Source: Enterococcus sp. BWB1-3
Lineage (GTDB): Bacteria > Bacillota > Bacilli > Lactobacillales > Enterococcaceae
NCBI RefSeq assembly: GCF_016745275.1
Contig: NZ_JADOEP010000019.1
Span: 1 to 64,000 of the forward strand
Direction: 5' to 3'
DNA length: 64,000 nucleotides
Below, piece after piece: positions 17,553 through 28,018 of this stretch. How positions within the stretch are numbered: the stretch's first letter is position 1; every line of letters begins with the position of its first letter. The position numbers and the translations under genes were made by a program. The notes below the pieces were generated by a model. The model was not told where the DNA came from, did not search any database, and was given only the letters and a program-made list of their open reading frames with translations.

Positions 17553-17697
17553 GTTTGTTGGCGAAGCGAACCATTGACAATGAGTTGGGGGATGTTATCC
17601 GGAGGGAATCGTCTGTGCCGTTTCTAGGCTCAGGCGACAAGACAAAAACACATACCCCAGAAGGCTCATTGTCAATGGCAACCGTAACAGAACAAAC
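17553..17697. repeat. Small inverted-repeat element
   Basis: CCATTGACAATGAG (17571-17584) and its exact complement CTCATTGTCAATGG (17665-17678) are 80 bases apart. Outside them, gtttgtt (17553) and aacaaac (17691-17697) extend the symmetry. The total of 145 bp is MITE-like. Confidence 0.6.
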
Positions 17698-17964
17698 GGA
17701 TGTACCTCAATTATTTATAGAAACTGTCAAAAAATTGTTGCCATTCCAGAATGGATACACTCCGCTGTGATCATCTCAACTTCTGCGTATGAAACATACG
17801 AGAGTTGACAGGCTTCACTAGGATTGCTTTAGCAGAATAGATGAAGTCTTGTCAACTACTCGATGAAGGATCTGGAGGTTCTCATATTTTCAGGATTGTT
17901 GGGCTTAATTCTGAAGGAGCTGCTCCTGCGGGTACTCGTCGCAAAAAGAATTTTTGTTTTTGTA

Positions 17965-18026
17965 CCGCTGTTTATTCGAGGGTAGATACGAAGAGAGCTT
18001 GGAACTTTATTTCTGTCCCATTCTCG
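17965..18026 (+). repeat. Right end of the dispersed intergenic repeat
   Basis: It begins ccgctgtttattcgagggta and continues through gagagcttggaactttattt to ttctgtcccattctcg. It is nearly identical over about 45 bases to 49510-49555 and related to 27837-27896. Confidence 0.75.
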
Positions 18027-18605
18027 ATATTTCATTGTTGGATTTCTCTCAAAATTCCTGAAGAATTCGGATGTCACAATACGTTTCAGATACATCCTGA
18101 TAAGATTCTTGTAAACAGTTGTTTTTAGGGTGTCAATATTTGAGGGGGCTCTTTGTTTTTTTAGTCTCTTTTAGTGTACTTTCGAAAAATAGAGCGAAAT
18201 GGTTCGGATATATTTTTTAAAGTAGAAATTTGTGAATTGTTTAACTAACGATCCGAATAGCTGTAAAGAGAATCAGAAGCAATTTACTCAGTAAAATACT
18301 TCTGTACTTACATGAATTTTTCAGTACTTTTAGCTTGAAATTGGTTATCATCATTACAGCTGATTGATCAGAGGAATGAATCTTGTTTAACCTGACCTCG
18401 GTCAGATGATTGGAAAAGGTACAAATAAAAACAGCCAATATAGAAGGTCAGATTTTTATACGCATTGGTTGATTGGAGGTCCATAATTCCTATTTTAAAT
18501 ATGTTGGAGAATAGGGCATCATTGCTCATCCCATATTTTTTAATGGGAACGATTACTGGTATTAAAGAGCTAGTCTCTTAAATAATAAATAAAGGAGTTT
18601 TATGT

Positions 18606-20990
18606 ATGGAAACCAAATTTGATACGAAAGAATACTTAGAGAAGGTCGATGCCTGCTGGCGTGCTGCAGATTATATCTCTGTGGCTCAAATGTATTTGAA
18701 GGACAATCCTTTATTACGCCGACCTGTTCAAAAAGAAGATGTGAAAACCCATCCAATTGGTCACTGGGGAACGATTTCTGGACAAAATTTTCTTTATGCG
18801 CATTTAAATCGTGCCATCAATAAATTTGATTTAAACATGTTTTATATTGAAGGTCCTGGTCATGGCGGACAAGTCATGGTGTCAAACTCGTATATCGATG
18901 GCAGTTATACAGAAATTTATCCCGAGTACACTCAGGATGAAGCTGGATTAAAGAAATTATGCAAGATCTTTTCATTCCCAGGAGGTATTGCTTCGCATGC
19001 GGCACCAGAAACACCAGGCTCTATTCATGAGGGTGGGGAGTTAGGCTATTCGCTGGCACATGCAACTGGTGCGGTTTTGGATAATCCGGAAGTAATTGCG
19101 GCTACAGTTATCGGTGACGGTGAGGCTGAAACGGGTCCATTAGCAGCCAGCTGGTTTTCTAATGTTTTTATTAATCCGGTCAATGATGGGGCAGTTCTGC
19201 CAATTGTCTATTTGAATGGCGGAAAAATCTCCAATCCAACGATTCTTGCTCGTAAAAGCAATGAAGACTTAACTAAATACTTTGAAGGACTGGGCTGGAA
19301 ACCTTATTTTGTTGAGGGAACAGATCCAACTTTGGTTCATCCTATAATGGCGGAGACACTAGATAAAGTAATTGAAGAAATCAAAGCGATTCAATCAGAA
19401 GCTCGGAAAGGAAATGCTGAAGATGCCGTAATGCCCCAATGGCCAGTTATCATTTTCCGGACACCAAAAGGCTGGACTGGTCCGAAAATATGGGATGATG
19501 AGCAGATAGAAGGTACTTTTCGTGCCCATCAGGTGCCAATTCCTGTTGATTCCGAACACATGGAGCATATTGATCAATTGGTAAACTGGCTGAACTCCTA
19601 TCGTCCAGAAGAATTATTTGATGAAAATGGAAAAATCATTGATGAGCTAAAAGAAATGGCTCCAAAAGGAGATAAACGGATGGCGACAAATCCGATCACA
19701 AACGGCGGAATCGATCCAAAGCCGATGAACATGCCGGATTGGAAACGTTATGCTGTTGATACTTCTACACCAGGTGCTGTGATAGCACAAGATATGATTG
19801 TCTTTGGTGAACAGGCACGAGATATGATTACTGAAAACCCAACAAACTTCCGTATTTTTGGACCAGATGAAACCAAATCCAATCGATTGAACAAAGTCTT
19901 TGAAGTAACGAATCGACAATGGCTGGAACTAAAAGACAGCAGCGATGAATGGCAGTCTTCTGTTGGACGAGTGATTGATGGTCAACTATCTGAACATCAG
20001 GCAGAAGGATTGTTGGAGGGGTATGTGTTGACTGGACGTCATGGCTTCTTTGCCAGCTATGAATCATTTCTGCGTGTTGTTGATTCCATGATGACACAGC
20101 ATTTTAAATGGATGCGAAAAGCCAGTGCCCATGCATGGCGTAAGCAATATCCATCCTTGAATTTGATTGCAACTTCAACTGTTTTCCAACAAGATCACAA
20201 TGGCTATACCCACCAAGATCCTGGTGTGTTGACCCACTTGGCTGAGAAAAAACCAGAATTTATTCGTGAATATCTACCGGCAGATGCCAACAGTTTGATG
20301 GCAGTGATGGATAAAGCGATGCAGGAAAAACAAGTCATCAATCTAATTGTCTCCAGTAAACATCCACGACCGCAGTTCTACTCTGTAGAAGAAGCAGAGG
20401 AACTGGTGGAAAAAGGTTTTAAGGTGATTGACTGGGCAAGTACAACTGGTATAGAAGAGCCGGATCTGGTAGTCGCCGCAGCTGGGACGGAACCTAATTT
20501 GGAAGCATTAGCTGCAATAAGTATTTTGAATAAGCAATTTCCTGATATGAAGATTCGATTTATCAATGTTGTGGATATTTTGAAACTTCGTCATCCAGAA
20601 GTTGACCCTCGCGGGCTATCAGATGAAGAATTCGATACATTGTTTACAGCAGACAAACCAGTACTTTTTGCATTCCATGGTTATGAAGGAATGATTCGAG
20701 ATATGTTCTTCAAACGTCACAATCATAATTTGTTAGTTCATGGATATCGTGAAAATGGGGATATCACTACGCCGTTCGATATGCGGGTCTTTAGTGAATT
20801 GGATCGCTTCCATTTGGCTCAAGATGCGGCCAATGCTGTATATGGTGATAAAGCAGCAGCATTCTCGAAAAAAATGGATGAAACAATCCAGTTCCATCAT
20901 GATTTCATTAGACAAAATGGAACGGATATTCCAGAAGTTACTAATTGGAAATGGGAAATGCTGAAAGTAAAAGAATGTAACTTCAGCTAA
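18606..20990 (+). CDS. xpkA: Phosphoketolase (xylulose 5-P / fructose 6-P)
   Basis: A 794-residue ThDP enzyme, splitting xylulose 5-phosphate (and often fructose 6-phosphate) with phosphate to acetyl phosphate and glyceraldehyde 3-phosphate or erythrose 4-phosphate. Seen: [17 protein letters not shown] (83-89), [20 protein letters not shown] (130-149), the ThDP/Mg motif GDGEAETGP (170-178), and a C-terminal XFP domain. Length is normal. It starts at ATG with aaaggag upstream and ends at a strong terminator. The substrate preference cannot be read from sequence. It is a single-gene transcript. Confidence 0.95.
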   Translation: METKFDTKEYLEKVDACWRAADYISVAQMYLKDNPLLRRPVQKEDVKTHPIGHWGTISGQNFLYAHLNRAINKFDLNMFYIEGPGHGGQVMVSNSYIDGSYTEIYPEYTQDEAGLKKLCKIFSFPGGIASHAAPETPGSIHEGGELGYSLAHATGAVLDNPEVIAATVIGDGEAETGPLAASWFSNVFINPVNDGAVLPIVYLNGGKISNPTILARKSNEDLTKYFEGLGWKPYFVEGTDPTLVHPIMAETLDKVIEEIKAIQSEARKGNAEDAVMPQWPVIIFRTPKGWTGPKIWDDEQIEGTFRAHQVPIPVDSEHMEHIDQLVNWLNSYRPEELFDENGKIIDELKEMAPKGDKRMATNPITNGGIDPKPMNMPDWKRYAVDTSTPGAVIAQDMIVFGEQARDMITENPTNFRIFGPDETKSNRLNKVFEVTNRQWLELKDSSDEWQSSVGRVIDGQLSEHQAEGLLEGYVLTGRHGFFASYESFLRVVDSMMTQHFKWMRKASAHAWRKQYPSLNLIATSTVFQQDHNGYTHQDPGVLTHLAEKKPEFIREYLPADANSLMAVMDKAMQEKQVINLIVSSKHPRPQFYSVEEAEELVEKGFKVIDWASTTGIEEPDLVVAAAGTEPNLEALAAISILNKQFPDMKIRFINVVDILKLRHPEVDPRGLSDEEFDTLFTADKPVLFAFHGYEGMIRDMFFKRHNHNLLVHGYRENGDITTPFDMRVFSELDRFHLAQDAANAVYGDKAAAFSKKMDETIQFHHDFIRQNGTDIPEVTNWKWEMLKVKECNFS

Positions 20991-21040
20991 AAAAGATAGA
21001 GTAATAGGAACTTTAAAAGCAGTAAGCAAAATAAGTTTTA

Positions 21041-21090
21041 TTGGCTGGCATGAATTCGGACTTAAACCGAACCCATGCCGCCAATTTTTT
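21041..21090 (+). terminator. Terminator of the phosphoketolase gene
   Basis: A long stem, TTGGC-GGCATG-TTCGG with CCGAA-CATGCC-CCAA, is followed by TTTTTT. Confidence 0.9.
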
Positions 21091-21294
21091 AATGACTTTA
21101 GTTAATTTAATGACTAAAGTGAATAGAAAAAAGGCAACCATTAATAATATGAAATTTCTGAACCGTTTAAACAAGTAATTTGTCGGTTTATAATCTTATT
21201 ATTGATAGTCCACAACTTATAAACAAGGGTATTCATTGACCTTTCATACTTGCAATGAAATAATAATGGTATTCGTTCTGATGGAGGTATTCGT

Positions 21295-21939
21295 GTGAAA
21301 GACTTTGAAAAAGAGAATTATGCCGCTTATTATACAGAGGATATCGCATTGAAGTTGCCCGGATATTTTCTAATGTTTGACTTGATTTTCAAAGGTGTCT
21401 TACCTGTGGAAGCTCAAAAAAAGGTTGATAATATCCTGCTTGTGGGTGGTGGAGAGATTGAAAGCGGCATGCTATTGAAGCAGTATCCGACAGCTAGTTA
21501 TACATTTGTTGATCCCAGCAAGGAGATGTTGGAAAGAGTGAAGCGATCGCTGCCTAAAAATGAACGTTTGATCTATAAAAATCAGGCTTTTGAAGAATAC
21601 CAGACGGAGCAGTGTTTTCAGCTTGTTTTATCGTTACTTGTTATCCACTTTATAGAGGATAAGGAAGCTTTCCTATATAAACTATATCGTCTTTTAGATC
21701 ATAAGGGAATTTGTATTGTTAGTGCTTTTTCTAATCAACATTTGGAATGGTGGAAAGAGTATGCAATCAAAAATGGTGCAAACAAAGAGGAGGTAATGCG
21801 AACCTTTTTGAATCAGGAAGAAGTAATGCAAAGTGTTACGCCAAGAAAAATAGAAGAATTTGCAAGCAGTGCAGGTTTTGTAAAAGTAGAAAAAATTGCT
21901 CAAATCCTATCTATTGATTTGTGGTTATTAAAAAAATAG
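21295..21939 (+). CDS. Class I SAM-dependent methyltransferase
   Basis: A 214-residue soluble protein with the order of a Rossmann methyltransferase: motif I NILLVGGGEIESGML (about 46-60, slightly unusual), acidic loop TFVDPSKEMLERV (about 70-82), then QLVLSLLVIHFIEDKE and the post-motif FSNQHLEWW. It starts at GTG 21295 with ggagg upstream. It is a single gene with no partner, so the substrate (small molecule or macromolecule) cannot be told. Confidence 0.75.
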   Translation: MKDFEKENYAAYYTEDIALKLPGYFLMFDLIFKGVLPVEAQKKVDNILLVGGGEIESGMLLKQYPTASYTFVDPSKEMLERVKRSLPKNERLIYKNQAFEEYQTEQCFQLVLSLLVIHFIEDKEAFLYKLYRLLDHKGICIVSAFSNQHLEWWKEYAIKNGANKEEVMRTFLNQEEVMQSVTPRKIEEFASSAGFVKVEKIAQILSIDLWLLKK

Positions 21940-22397
21940 AAAATTGGATGCAGACTGGCTAAAGTTGCTGCTCAAAGAGAGAGCACGCCCATTGTATAGC
22001 CCTATAACTTTAGGAAGCTATTTCTTGTGTCAGGGCTTGTTTTTATTTTTTGAAAATAATTGTGTTTCAGTTGCTGGTAAAAGAACAGCAGCTGAAACTG
22101 AGAGATGTTTCTGCAATTTTCCAATTTGATTGGTTGAGACTGTGAATGGTATAAGTTATAGTCTCTTAAAACCGAATAAACGGTATTCCAGTCTTTATAT
22201 GCCTCTGCGATTAGCTATTTCCTATTTAAGAGTGAATGTCTGCATATTCATGAGATCGTCAAAGCAGCCTTATTCTCAGTATGCAGCAAGTCCTTTTGTG
22301 CTTCAAGTAATCACAGAAGCAGATGATGCATAGTATCTACTTGGTTTTGGCGGAAAAACCCTTCTGTTACCCTCTTAATTATTGGATCGATTATTCG
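21940..22397. repeat. Dispersed-repeat mosaic (left end and internal pieces)
   Basis: A left end, cttaaaaccgaataaacggt, starts at 22165. It is followed by ctgcgattagctatttccta (about 22205) and an agatgatgcatagtatctac block (about 22320) shared with 9.95-10.08 kb. An imperfect hairpin (tgtttcagttgctg/cagcagctgaaac, about 22061-22099) precedes it. No gene. Confidence 0.6.
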
Positions 22398-22853
22398 TTA
22401 CAGAGCATTTTCCAACTCAAGGAGATATGACTTTATTGAGAGTCCTTCATCATTTGTTTTGCCCAGATAGCCTGTCAGCTTCCCATTTTTTCCAATCACA
22501 CGATGGCAGGGAACAATGATAGGGAATGGATTGTTCCGATTGGCCTGTCCAATGGCTCGAACTGCTTTTTCTGAATTTACTGCTTTGGCAATATCCAGAT
22601 AAGAGCGGGTTTCCCCATAAGGAATATTGAGAAGAGCATCCCAGACTTTTTTTTGAAAAACTGTTCCCTTTTCAAATAATAGAGGAGTGGTGAACTCTTT
22701 TAATTTTCCTGAAAAATAAGTGTCTAATTCCAGTGCAGCCTGTTCTGTCCAGCAATTTGTCTGATGATCTGCTATTTGGAAAAAGGAAACCTCAGTCAAT
22801 CCTTGTTCATTTGCATTTAGCCAAATAGGCCCTATTGGTGTAATTATTTCCAT
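22398..22853 (-). CDS. ogt: Methylated-DNA--protein-cysteine methyltransferase
   Basis: About 151 residues. It repairs O6-alkylguanine by suicidal transfer to Cys in the active site IIVPCHRVIG (Cys116 from this start). The HTH tract SYLDIAKAV...AVRAIGQANRNNP precedes it. An in-frame ATG 33 bases upstream (22886) lies inside a TATAAT hexamer, whereas ATG 22853 follows agagga with 7-base spacing, so the shorter start is chosen. It is a single gene. Confidence 0.9.
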   Translation of the reverse strand: MEIITPIGPIWLNANEQGLTEVSFFQIADHQTNCWTEQAALELDTYFSGKLKEFTTPLLFEKGTVFQKKVWDALLNIPYGETRSYLDIAKAVNSEKAVRAIGQANRNNPFPIIVPCHRVIGKNGKLTGYLGKTNDEGLSIKSYLLELENAL

Positions 22854-22886
22854 TATCTGATCCTCTGAAACTTTCGTTTTTTTCAT

Positions 22887-23963
22887 TATACCCTAAAATT
22901 AAAGTGTAATATACTAGGAGAGAGCAGTATACTAATTTAAAGTAAAATAGGTGTCTCGGCTGTTAACCTGTCTAAAAACAGTTGAAACAAGAGGGTAAGT
23001 CCTTGGTCAGTGCTTTCTGTAAAGCTGCTTGAGTATATTTCAGCTTCGCATCAAGATATATCGTAAAATGCCTGGTTATCATTCATCATGTCCTTTGTCA
23101 TTTGCTTAAAAAGTATGATTAAGGGTTTCCAAATAAAATAAGTTTTCTTGTGGATATATCCTTATTTTTTATACGAATAATTGTTTTTTATATAATGATG
23201 ATATTTCTTTATGTTTGTTTTTTTAAGGTTGATTATATAGAAGTACAAGCCAAATATATTTTACTGATTCCGGCAAAGAGTGGGGAAATTTTCAGAACTT
23301 GAAAACAGCAGCTGAGGGTGAGCTGCTGTAAGAAGAAACAAACGACAGTTATGTCTTTTTCTATTTCTAGGATTTATTAGAATTGTCTAAAAGGAAAATC
23401 AGTTTATAGTGAAGATTTTTGACTACATGTATGTATCAAATATAGATAATCTTTTAGCTGTTGGGAACCTGAGCGGCTAAATTTACTTAACATGTTAGAA
23501 AGACGGATGTTTTTGAAGTATGTTACTATAATTAGTGAACAGACGCTATGAGAGAATGGCGGCTAAAGCCTCTCAGAAATAGTATGTAAGAAGGAATCAG
23601 GTGGGGGAAATACTAATCTACAGTGTTTAATTCAATTAAGAATAACAATTGTATAAAAAGGAATAGTTGAGTAATTTTAATATGGCAACTCAAAAGAAGC
23701 TATGAAAAACTGATCGATTAAATATCTGGAGCACTTGACAAGGGGCCTCCATCATTGAGCATTCTGACGATACTGAGAGCAGTAGAGAAATCTACAATCA
23801 TTGCAGCTCAATGCTGCTCAATATAAAGTGTTTGCTTAGACACCTAAGATAACCTAATTAGATTGTTGCAAGGGAAGAGAATAAAAACAGGCTGTGAATC
23901 CTTGCCTATCAAGGATATGGAGATTTTAGGCAAAATTATTTTTAATAGACAAGGAGGGAATGT
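22887..23963. other. Long non-coding region upstream of the yunD-like operon
   Basis: No credible open frame on either strand. Seen: a perfect hairpin ACAGCAGCT-gagggtg-AGCTGCTGT (23305-23329); a -10 TATAAT at 23527-23532; downstream of it a foldable stretch TGAGAG-aat-GGC...GCC-TCTCA (about 23549-23575) that could be a leader or small RNA; and a tract cttggt...tcggctg near 22955 with weak similarity to repeat pieces. Confidence 0.4.
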
Positions 23964-25373
23964 ATGGAAGAAATTATTATACTGCATACCAATGATCTGC
24001 ATTCTCATTTTGAAAACTGGCCGAAAATCAGGAGATTTCTTTTGGAGAAAAAGGCAGAAAACACCGAAGTCAGTCAAACAACAGTAACAGTTGATCTGGG
24101 AGATTTTGTAGACCGTTGGCATCCTTTGACTGAGGCAACAGATGGTCAGGCTAATATTGATTTGATGAATACGATTCACTACGATGGAGCAACCATCGGA
24201 AATAATGAAGGTGTGGGAAACTCCAAGCGTCAATTAAATAATTTATATAACGAAGCGAATTTTGATGTTCTTTTGGGTAATTTGTTTGATCCGGATACAG
24301 GTGAACGACCTGAATGGGCTGAACCCTATAAAATCATTGAAACTCCGTCTCATACGAAGATCGGCTTGATTGCATTAACTGCGCCTTTTCCTTTGACATA
24401 TAAGCCGAATGGCTGGGATATTCGTCGGGTTGATGAGGTTCTTCCAGAGTTGGTTCAAGAAGTCAGACCAAAATGTGATTTGCTGATTTTACTCAGTCAT
24501 TTGGGAATAGACAATGATATAAAAATTGCCACTAATTATCCAGAAATTGATGTTCTGCTGGGCTCACATACCCATCATTTGTTTAGATATGGTGAAAAAA
24601 TCAACCGTACTCAGTTAGCTGCTGCCGGAAAATTCGGACAGTATGTTGGTGAGGTTCACGTATTTTTGGAAGATGGAAAAATTTTTAAAACAACTGCAGA
24701 AGCTCATCCAACTGATGAACTGCCTTTTTTTCCAAAAGACGAAGAAGAGATAATCGGGTATATGGAGCAGGGGCATGAGTTGTTAAAAAGGAAATCAGTT
24801 GCTGAACTGCCTTATGAGCTGTCTAATGAACTGGATGATAGATATCCTGTTATCTTTAAGACCCTTGATGCAGTAAAAAAGAGAGGTAGGACAGAGGCTG
24901 CTGTTTTAAATACAGGACTGTTCTTAGATGAGCTTTCAAAAGGAGTCGTTACGGAAGATGATCTTCATCGAATTTTGCCTCATCCCATGCATTTGATTCG
25001 GGTAACATTGGTTGGGGAGGATATGATTCGTCTAGTAAGAGAGATGGAAAAAAACAGGCAGTATCTGAGGAAGTTTCCGATTATGGGAATGGGCTTCCGA
25101 GGGAAAATATTTGGAGAGCTTTGCTATGACGGTATCTTCTATGACAAAGAGACAAAGAACGTTTTATGGAATGGGGAAAGGATTCAAAAAGATCGAAAAT
25201 ATACACTGACTACGGTAGATCATTTTTTATTTATTCCTTTTTTTCCAACAATAGAAATTGTTGGCGAGACAGAATTTTTATTCCCGGAGTTTATTCGAAA
25301 TGTTTTAGGAGACTATTTGAGACGCCACTATCCAATCAATAAAAAACAAGGTATAATAAACGACAGGTGGTGA
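23964..25373 (+). CDS. Metallophosphoesterase / 5'-nucleotidase family (YunD-like)
   Basis: A 469-residue two-domain protein with no signal peptide, so probably cytoplasmic. The N-terminal calcineurin-like phosphoesterase has metal motifs ILHTNDLHSH (7-16), DLGDFVDRW, GNNE, LSHLG and GSHTHH. A C-terminal 5'-nucleotidase domain follows. This matches B. subtilis YunD, a predicted 2',3'-cyclic nucleotide phosphodiesterase or nucleotidase. It starts at ATG after aaggagg and leads a four-gene operon with 4- to 5-base spacings. Confidence 0.8.
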   Translation: MEEIIILHTNDLHSHFENWPKIRRFLLEKKAENTEVSQTTVTVDLGDFVDRWHPLTEATDGQANIDLMNTIHYDGATIGNNEGVGNSKRQLNNLYNEANFDVLLGNLFDPDTGERPEWAEPYKIIETPSHTKIGLIALTAPFPLTYKPNGWDIRRVDEVLPELVQEVRPKCDLLILLSHLGIDNDIKIATNYPEIDVLLGSHTHHLFRYGEKINRTQLAAAGKFGQYVGEVHVFLEDGKIFKTTAEAHPTDELPFFPKDEEEIIGYMEQGHELLKRKSVAELPYELSNELDDRYPVIFKTLDAVKKRGRTEAAVLNTGLFLDELSKGVVTEDDLHRILPHPMHLIRVTLVGEDMIRLVREMEKNRQYLRKFPIMGMGFRGKIFGELCYDGIFYDKETKNVLWNGERIQKDRKYTLTTVDHFLFIPFFPTIEIVGETEFLFPEFIRNVLGDYLRRHYPINKKQGIINDRW

Positions 25374-25377
25374 GATT

Positions 25378-26025
25378 GTGACGGAGAAAACTGAAGAAAA
25401 GAATGAATTAACTGCAGAAATTGCTGCTGTGATTGAAGAGATAAATGAAGAACCTGCTAAAACCAAACAGCGAGGTGAAGTAGTAACTGCTGTAGATGAA
25501 AGCCAGATTATGATTGGAGATCGTCAGTACATGCTGGTGAAAAATCATCGGGATGCTTTTGATGCAGAGAAAATAGGTGAACGTTTCAGTGATATTTTAT
25601 CCAGATACGATTTCATCGTAGGGGATTGGGGATATGATCAGCTTAGATTGAAAGGCTTTTTTGAAGCAGGCAATCGAAAGGCTTCTCCTGATCAGCGGAT
25701 TGACAGTTTGGAAGATTATCTTTATGAATTCTGTAATTTCGGCTGTGCTTATTTTGTACTTGAGCGAATAGGTGGAAAGCGGGAAAAACAGGGACTTAAA
25801 AGAAAGCGAAATAATAAACGAAGCAACTATCGAAATAATAATCAGGCTCATACAGAAGAAAAGAAAGGACCTGCAAAAAATCAAAAAGATTTTAAGAAAA
25901 ATAAACCAGTTATTCGTAATAGAAAAGAAAACACTGGGGCAAATCAGCAGGCTGCTGAAAAGAAACCGGAGAAAAAAGAGGCGAACAATAATCGATCATT
26001 TACGATTCGCCAACGTGAGGAGTAG
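25378..26025 (+). CDS. yutD: YutD-family protein (DUF1027)
   Basis: A 215-residue protein. The central conserved domain (about 50-135: YMLVKNHRDAFDAEKIGERF, then DFIVGDWGYDQLRLKGFF and YLYEFCNFGCAYFVL) defines the YutD family. The N-terminal 40 residues are acidic. The C-terminal 75 are Lys/Arg/Asn-rich and probably disordered, perhaps for nucleic-acid contact (inference). It starts at GTG, 4 bases after the nucleotidase stop. The function is unknown. Confidence 0.8.
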   Translation: MTEKTEEKNELTAEIAAVIEEINEEPAKTKQRGEVVTAVDESQIMIGDRQYMLVKNHRDAFDAEKIGERFSDILSRYDFIVGDWGYDQLRLKGFFEAGNRKASPDQRIDSLEDYLYEFCNFGCAYFVLERIGGKREKQGLKRKRNNKRSNYRNNNQAHTEEKKGPAKNQKDFKKNKPVIRNRKENTGANQQAAEKKPEKKEANNNRSFTIRQREE

Positions 26026-26030
26026 AAACA

Positions 26031-26798
26031 GTGGGAAATTACAAGGGCTATTTGATTGATTTAGATGGAACGATCTATCTGGGTAAGGAAATTATACCGG
26101 CAGGAAAACGTTTTGTTGAAAGGCTTCAGAAAACGAATCAGCCCTTTCTCTTTGTAACAAATAACACAACAAAAACGCCTGAGGCAGTTGCAAACAGGCT
26201 GGAAAAAGAATTTGATTTGCATGTTCCGGCTTCTGTTGTTTACACCGCATCTCTGGCAACGATTGATTATATGAAAGAAATGAATCAGGGGAAAAAGGTT
26301 TATGTGATTGGCGAATCGGGTTTAGTCGACTTGATTCTGGCTGCAGGATTTGTCTGGGAGGAAGAGAGTCCTGATTATGTAATTGTAGGGCTGGATACAG
26401 GAATTACCTATGAAAAATTTGTGAAAGCGACACTGGCTATTCGCAGAGGTGCCGTTTTTATAGGTACAAATCCCGATAAAAATATTCCAACGGAAAGAGG
26501 CCTTCTTCCCGGAGCCGGCTCGATGATTGCTTTGGTACAGTCAGCTGTGCAGAAAGAGCCTGTTATAATCGGCAAACCGAATTCTGTGATTATGAACGAG
26601 GCAGTTAAACTTATGGGCTTGGAGAAAACAGATGTGTTAATGGTTGGCGACAATTATGAAACGGATATACAGTCCGGTATTCAAAACGGTATTGATACAT
26701 TGCTGGTTTTGTCTGGTTTTACTCAGAAAGAAGAGGTGCCAAACTTGCCGACTGCAGCGACTTATACTCTTAACTCATTGGATGATTGGGAACTGTAG
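26031..26798 (+). CDS. NagD-like HAD phosphatase (TIGR01457/YutF)
   Basis: A 255-residue HAD-IIA phosphatase. Motif I is LIDLDGTIYLG, motif II FVTNNTT, the Lys motif GKPNSVIM, and motif IV MVGDNYETDI. The cap domain sits between motifs II and III. It dephosphorylates small molecules such as sugar or nucleoside monophosphates. It starts at GTG 26031, 5 bases after yutD, an order conserved in Firmicutes. Confidence 0.88.
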   Translation: MGNYKGYLIDLDGTIYLGKEIIPAGKRFVERLQKTNQPFLFVTNNTTKTPEAVANRLEKEFDLHVPASVVYTASLATIDYMKEMNQGKKVYVIGESGLVDLILAAGFVWEEESPDYVIVGLDTGITYEKFVKATLAIRRGAVFIGTNPDKNIPTERGLLPGAGSMIALVQSAVQKEPVIIGKPNSVIMNEAVKLMGLEKTDVLMVGDNYETDIQSGIQNGIDTLLVLSGFTQKEEVPNLPTAATYTLNSLDDWEL

Positions 26799-26799
26799 C

Positions 26800-27441
26800 A
26801 TGACAAAACGCAAAGGAGCAATTATAGAATATCTGGGATTTACCTGTCTTTTTTTGGCAGTCATTTCCCTGTGCATCGCCATCACAATAAATTTTCGACC
26901 GTTGTATCGTTTTGACATTAACTACTTAAATATTCTTGATTATACAATGATCAGCCAAAAAGAGCTGCTGGAAAATTTCGATCAGCTGATGAGCTACCTG
27001 AATAATCCTTTTGTTACAACACTGAAAATGTCTGATTTTCCAGTTTCTGAAAGCGGAGCCTTCCATTTTTATGAAGTAAAACGTCTATTTTTACTGAACT
27101 ACGGGGTGTTGCTGGTGACAATTATTCCAGCAGGCTTTTTTTTACGGTACTTGAAAAAGAATGGCTGGTTATGGCGTTTAATGCGTCCCTGTCAGATTGC
27201 TTTATTTATTCCTGTGGTTTTTCTGCTGTTAATGGCTGTAGGTTTTGATCAGTTTTTTGTTCAGTTCCATGGAATCTTTTTTAATAATGATGCATGGCTG
27301 TTTGATCCTGTAACCGATCCGGTGATTAATGTTCTGCCGGAAATGTTCTTTATGCACTGTTTCCTTCTATTTTTTATTTTGCTGGAAGGGACCCTGTTCG
27401 CTGGTTTTTTAGTTGGCAGGAGAAGTTTAAGAAAAAAATAA
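26800..27441 (+). CDS. TIGR01906-family integral membrane protein
   Basis: 213 residues with four to five hydrophobic segments (about 12-33, 96-118, 128-150, 183-205). The extracellular part includes a Y-F/L-N-P-F-type motif (LMSYLNNPF) common in this family of Lactobacillales membrane proteins next to nagD-like genes. ATG 26800 follows the nagD-like stop by one base; a much longer in-frame start at 26644 overlaps that gene and is rejected. The function is unknown. Confidence 0.75.
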   Translation: MTKRKGAIIEYLGFTCLFLAVISLCIAITINFRPLYRFDINYLNILDYTMISQKELLENFDQLMSYLNNPFVTTLKMSDFPVSESGAFHFYEVKRLFLLNYGVLLVTIIPAGFFLRYLKKNGWLWRLMRPCQIALFIPVVFLLLMAVGFDQFFVQFHGIFFNNDAWLFDPVTDPVINVLPEMFFMHCFLLFFILLEGTLFAGFLVGRRSLRKK

Positions 27442-27454
27442 TTAATTGAATAAA

Positions 27455-27900
27455 TTACGCGAGGTCGGGACTGTGACAAAACTATGTCTGAGATCCCTAA
27501 AACCGAATAAACGGTGTTCCAAAGCCCCTCCATGCTTCGAGGATCGGAACGAAGTGAGAACCGTAGACGCAGAAAAACGGATACAGTGTAATGTTTTGTC
27601 TCGAGAATCGTTAGACTCGTAGAGACAGTAGTTCTGGAAATAAGTCGAACGATACTGAAAATATGAGTAGCTCCAGGGAGGTATCAATTCACAGCTAGTC
27701 ATTTTATGACTAGTGTTCCTTGACAATTTTCGTATAGTCCGACTTATTGTCATAAATCACTACGATTGACTCGTCAGAGTAGATGATGCATGATACCTAC
27801 CTGGTTCTTGAGACAGAACACTTCTGTCTCAACCTCGCTGTTTATTCGGGTTTAGATATGAAAAGAGTTTGGACCTTATTTCTGTCCTAAACTCTTTTTT
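27455..27900 (+). repeat. Most complete copy of the dispersed intergenic repeat
   Basis: The left end is ctaaaaccgaataaacggt (27497-27515) and the right end gctgtttattcgggtttag (27837-27855); they are inverted copies of each other. The core is about 360 bp. Inside are a perfect hairpin GAGACAGAA-cac-TTCTGTCTC (27810-27830) and ctagtcattttatgactag (about 27695-27713). The right flank is a terminator-like stem (agagtttggac...gtcctaaactct, 27864-27896) with a T-run. Related ends occur near 17965, 22165, 49491 and 49635. No protein is encoded. Confidence 0.75.
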
Positions 27901-28018
27901 ATTTTATGCATAGTATCTCTTATAAAAAAGAAATTAAAGTTGATCTAGTTTCGACAACTAGATTGAATCATTTTAATAAATATGTTATTATTTTTTTATA
28001 AAAAGGTGGTGTGTTTTT

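Larger units (their letters stand above)
17056..18605. other. Decayed and repeat-filled region between uxuA and the phosphoketolase gene
   Basis: No intact gene recognised. 17110-17460 reads protein-like when frames and stops are joined (for example LEDLAANRFEGIERNKHHL from 17238), suggesting a gene remnant of unknown family. 17409-17480 holds an inverted copy of a piece found at 27690-27740. 17553-17697 is an inverted-repeat element. 17965-18026 is a right end of the dispersed repeat. 18130-18605 shows only a cccata...tatggg-like hairpin near 18530 and the phosphoketolase leader. Confidence 0.5.

Noticed and set aside
17498-17770. 90-codon plus-strand frame
   Set aside because: It spans the 145-bp inverted-repeat element and has no ribosome binding site or recognisable domain.
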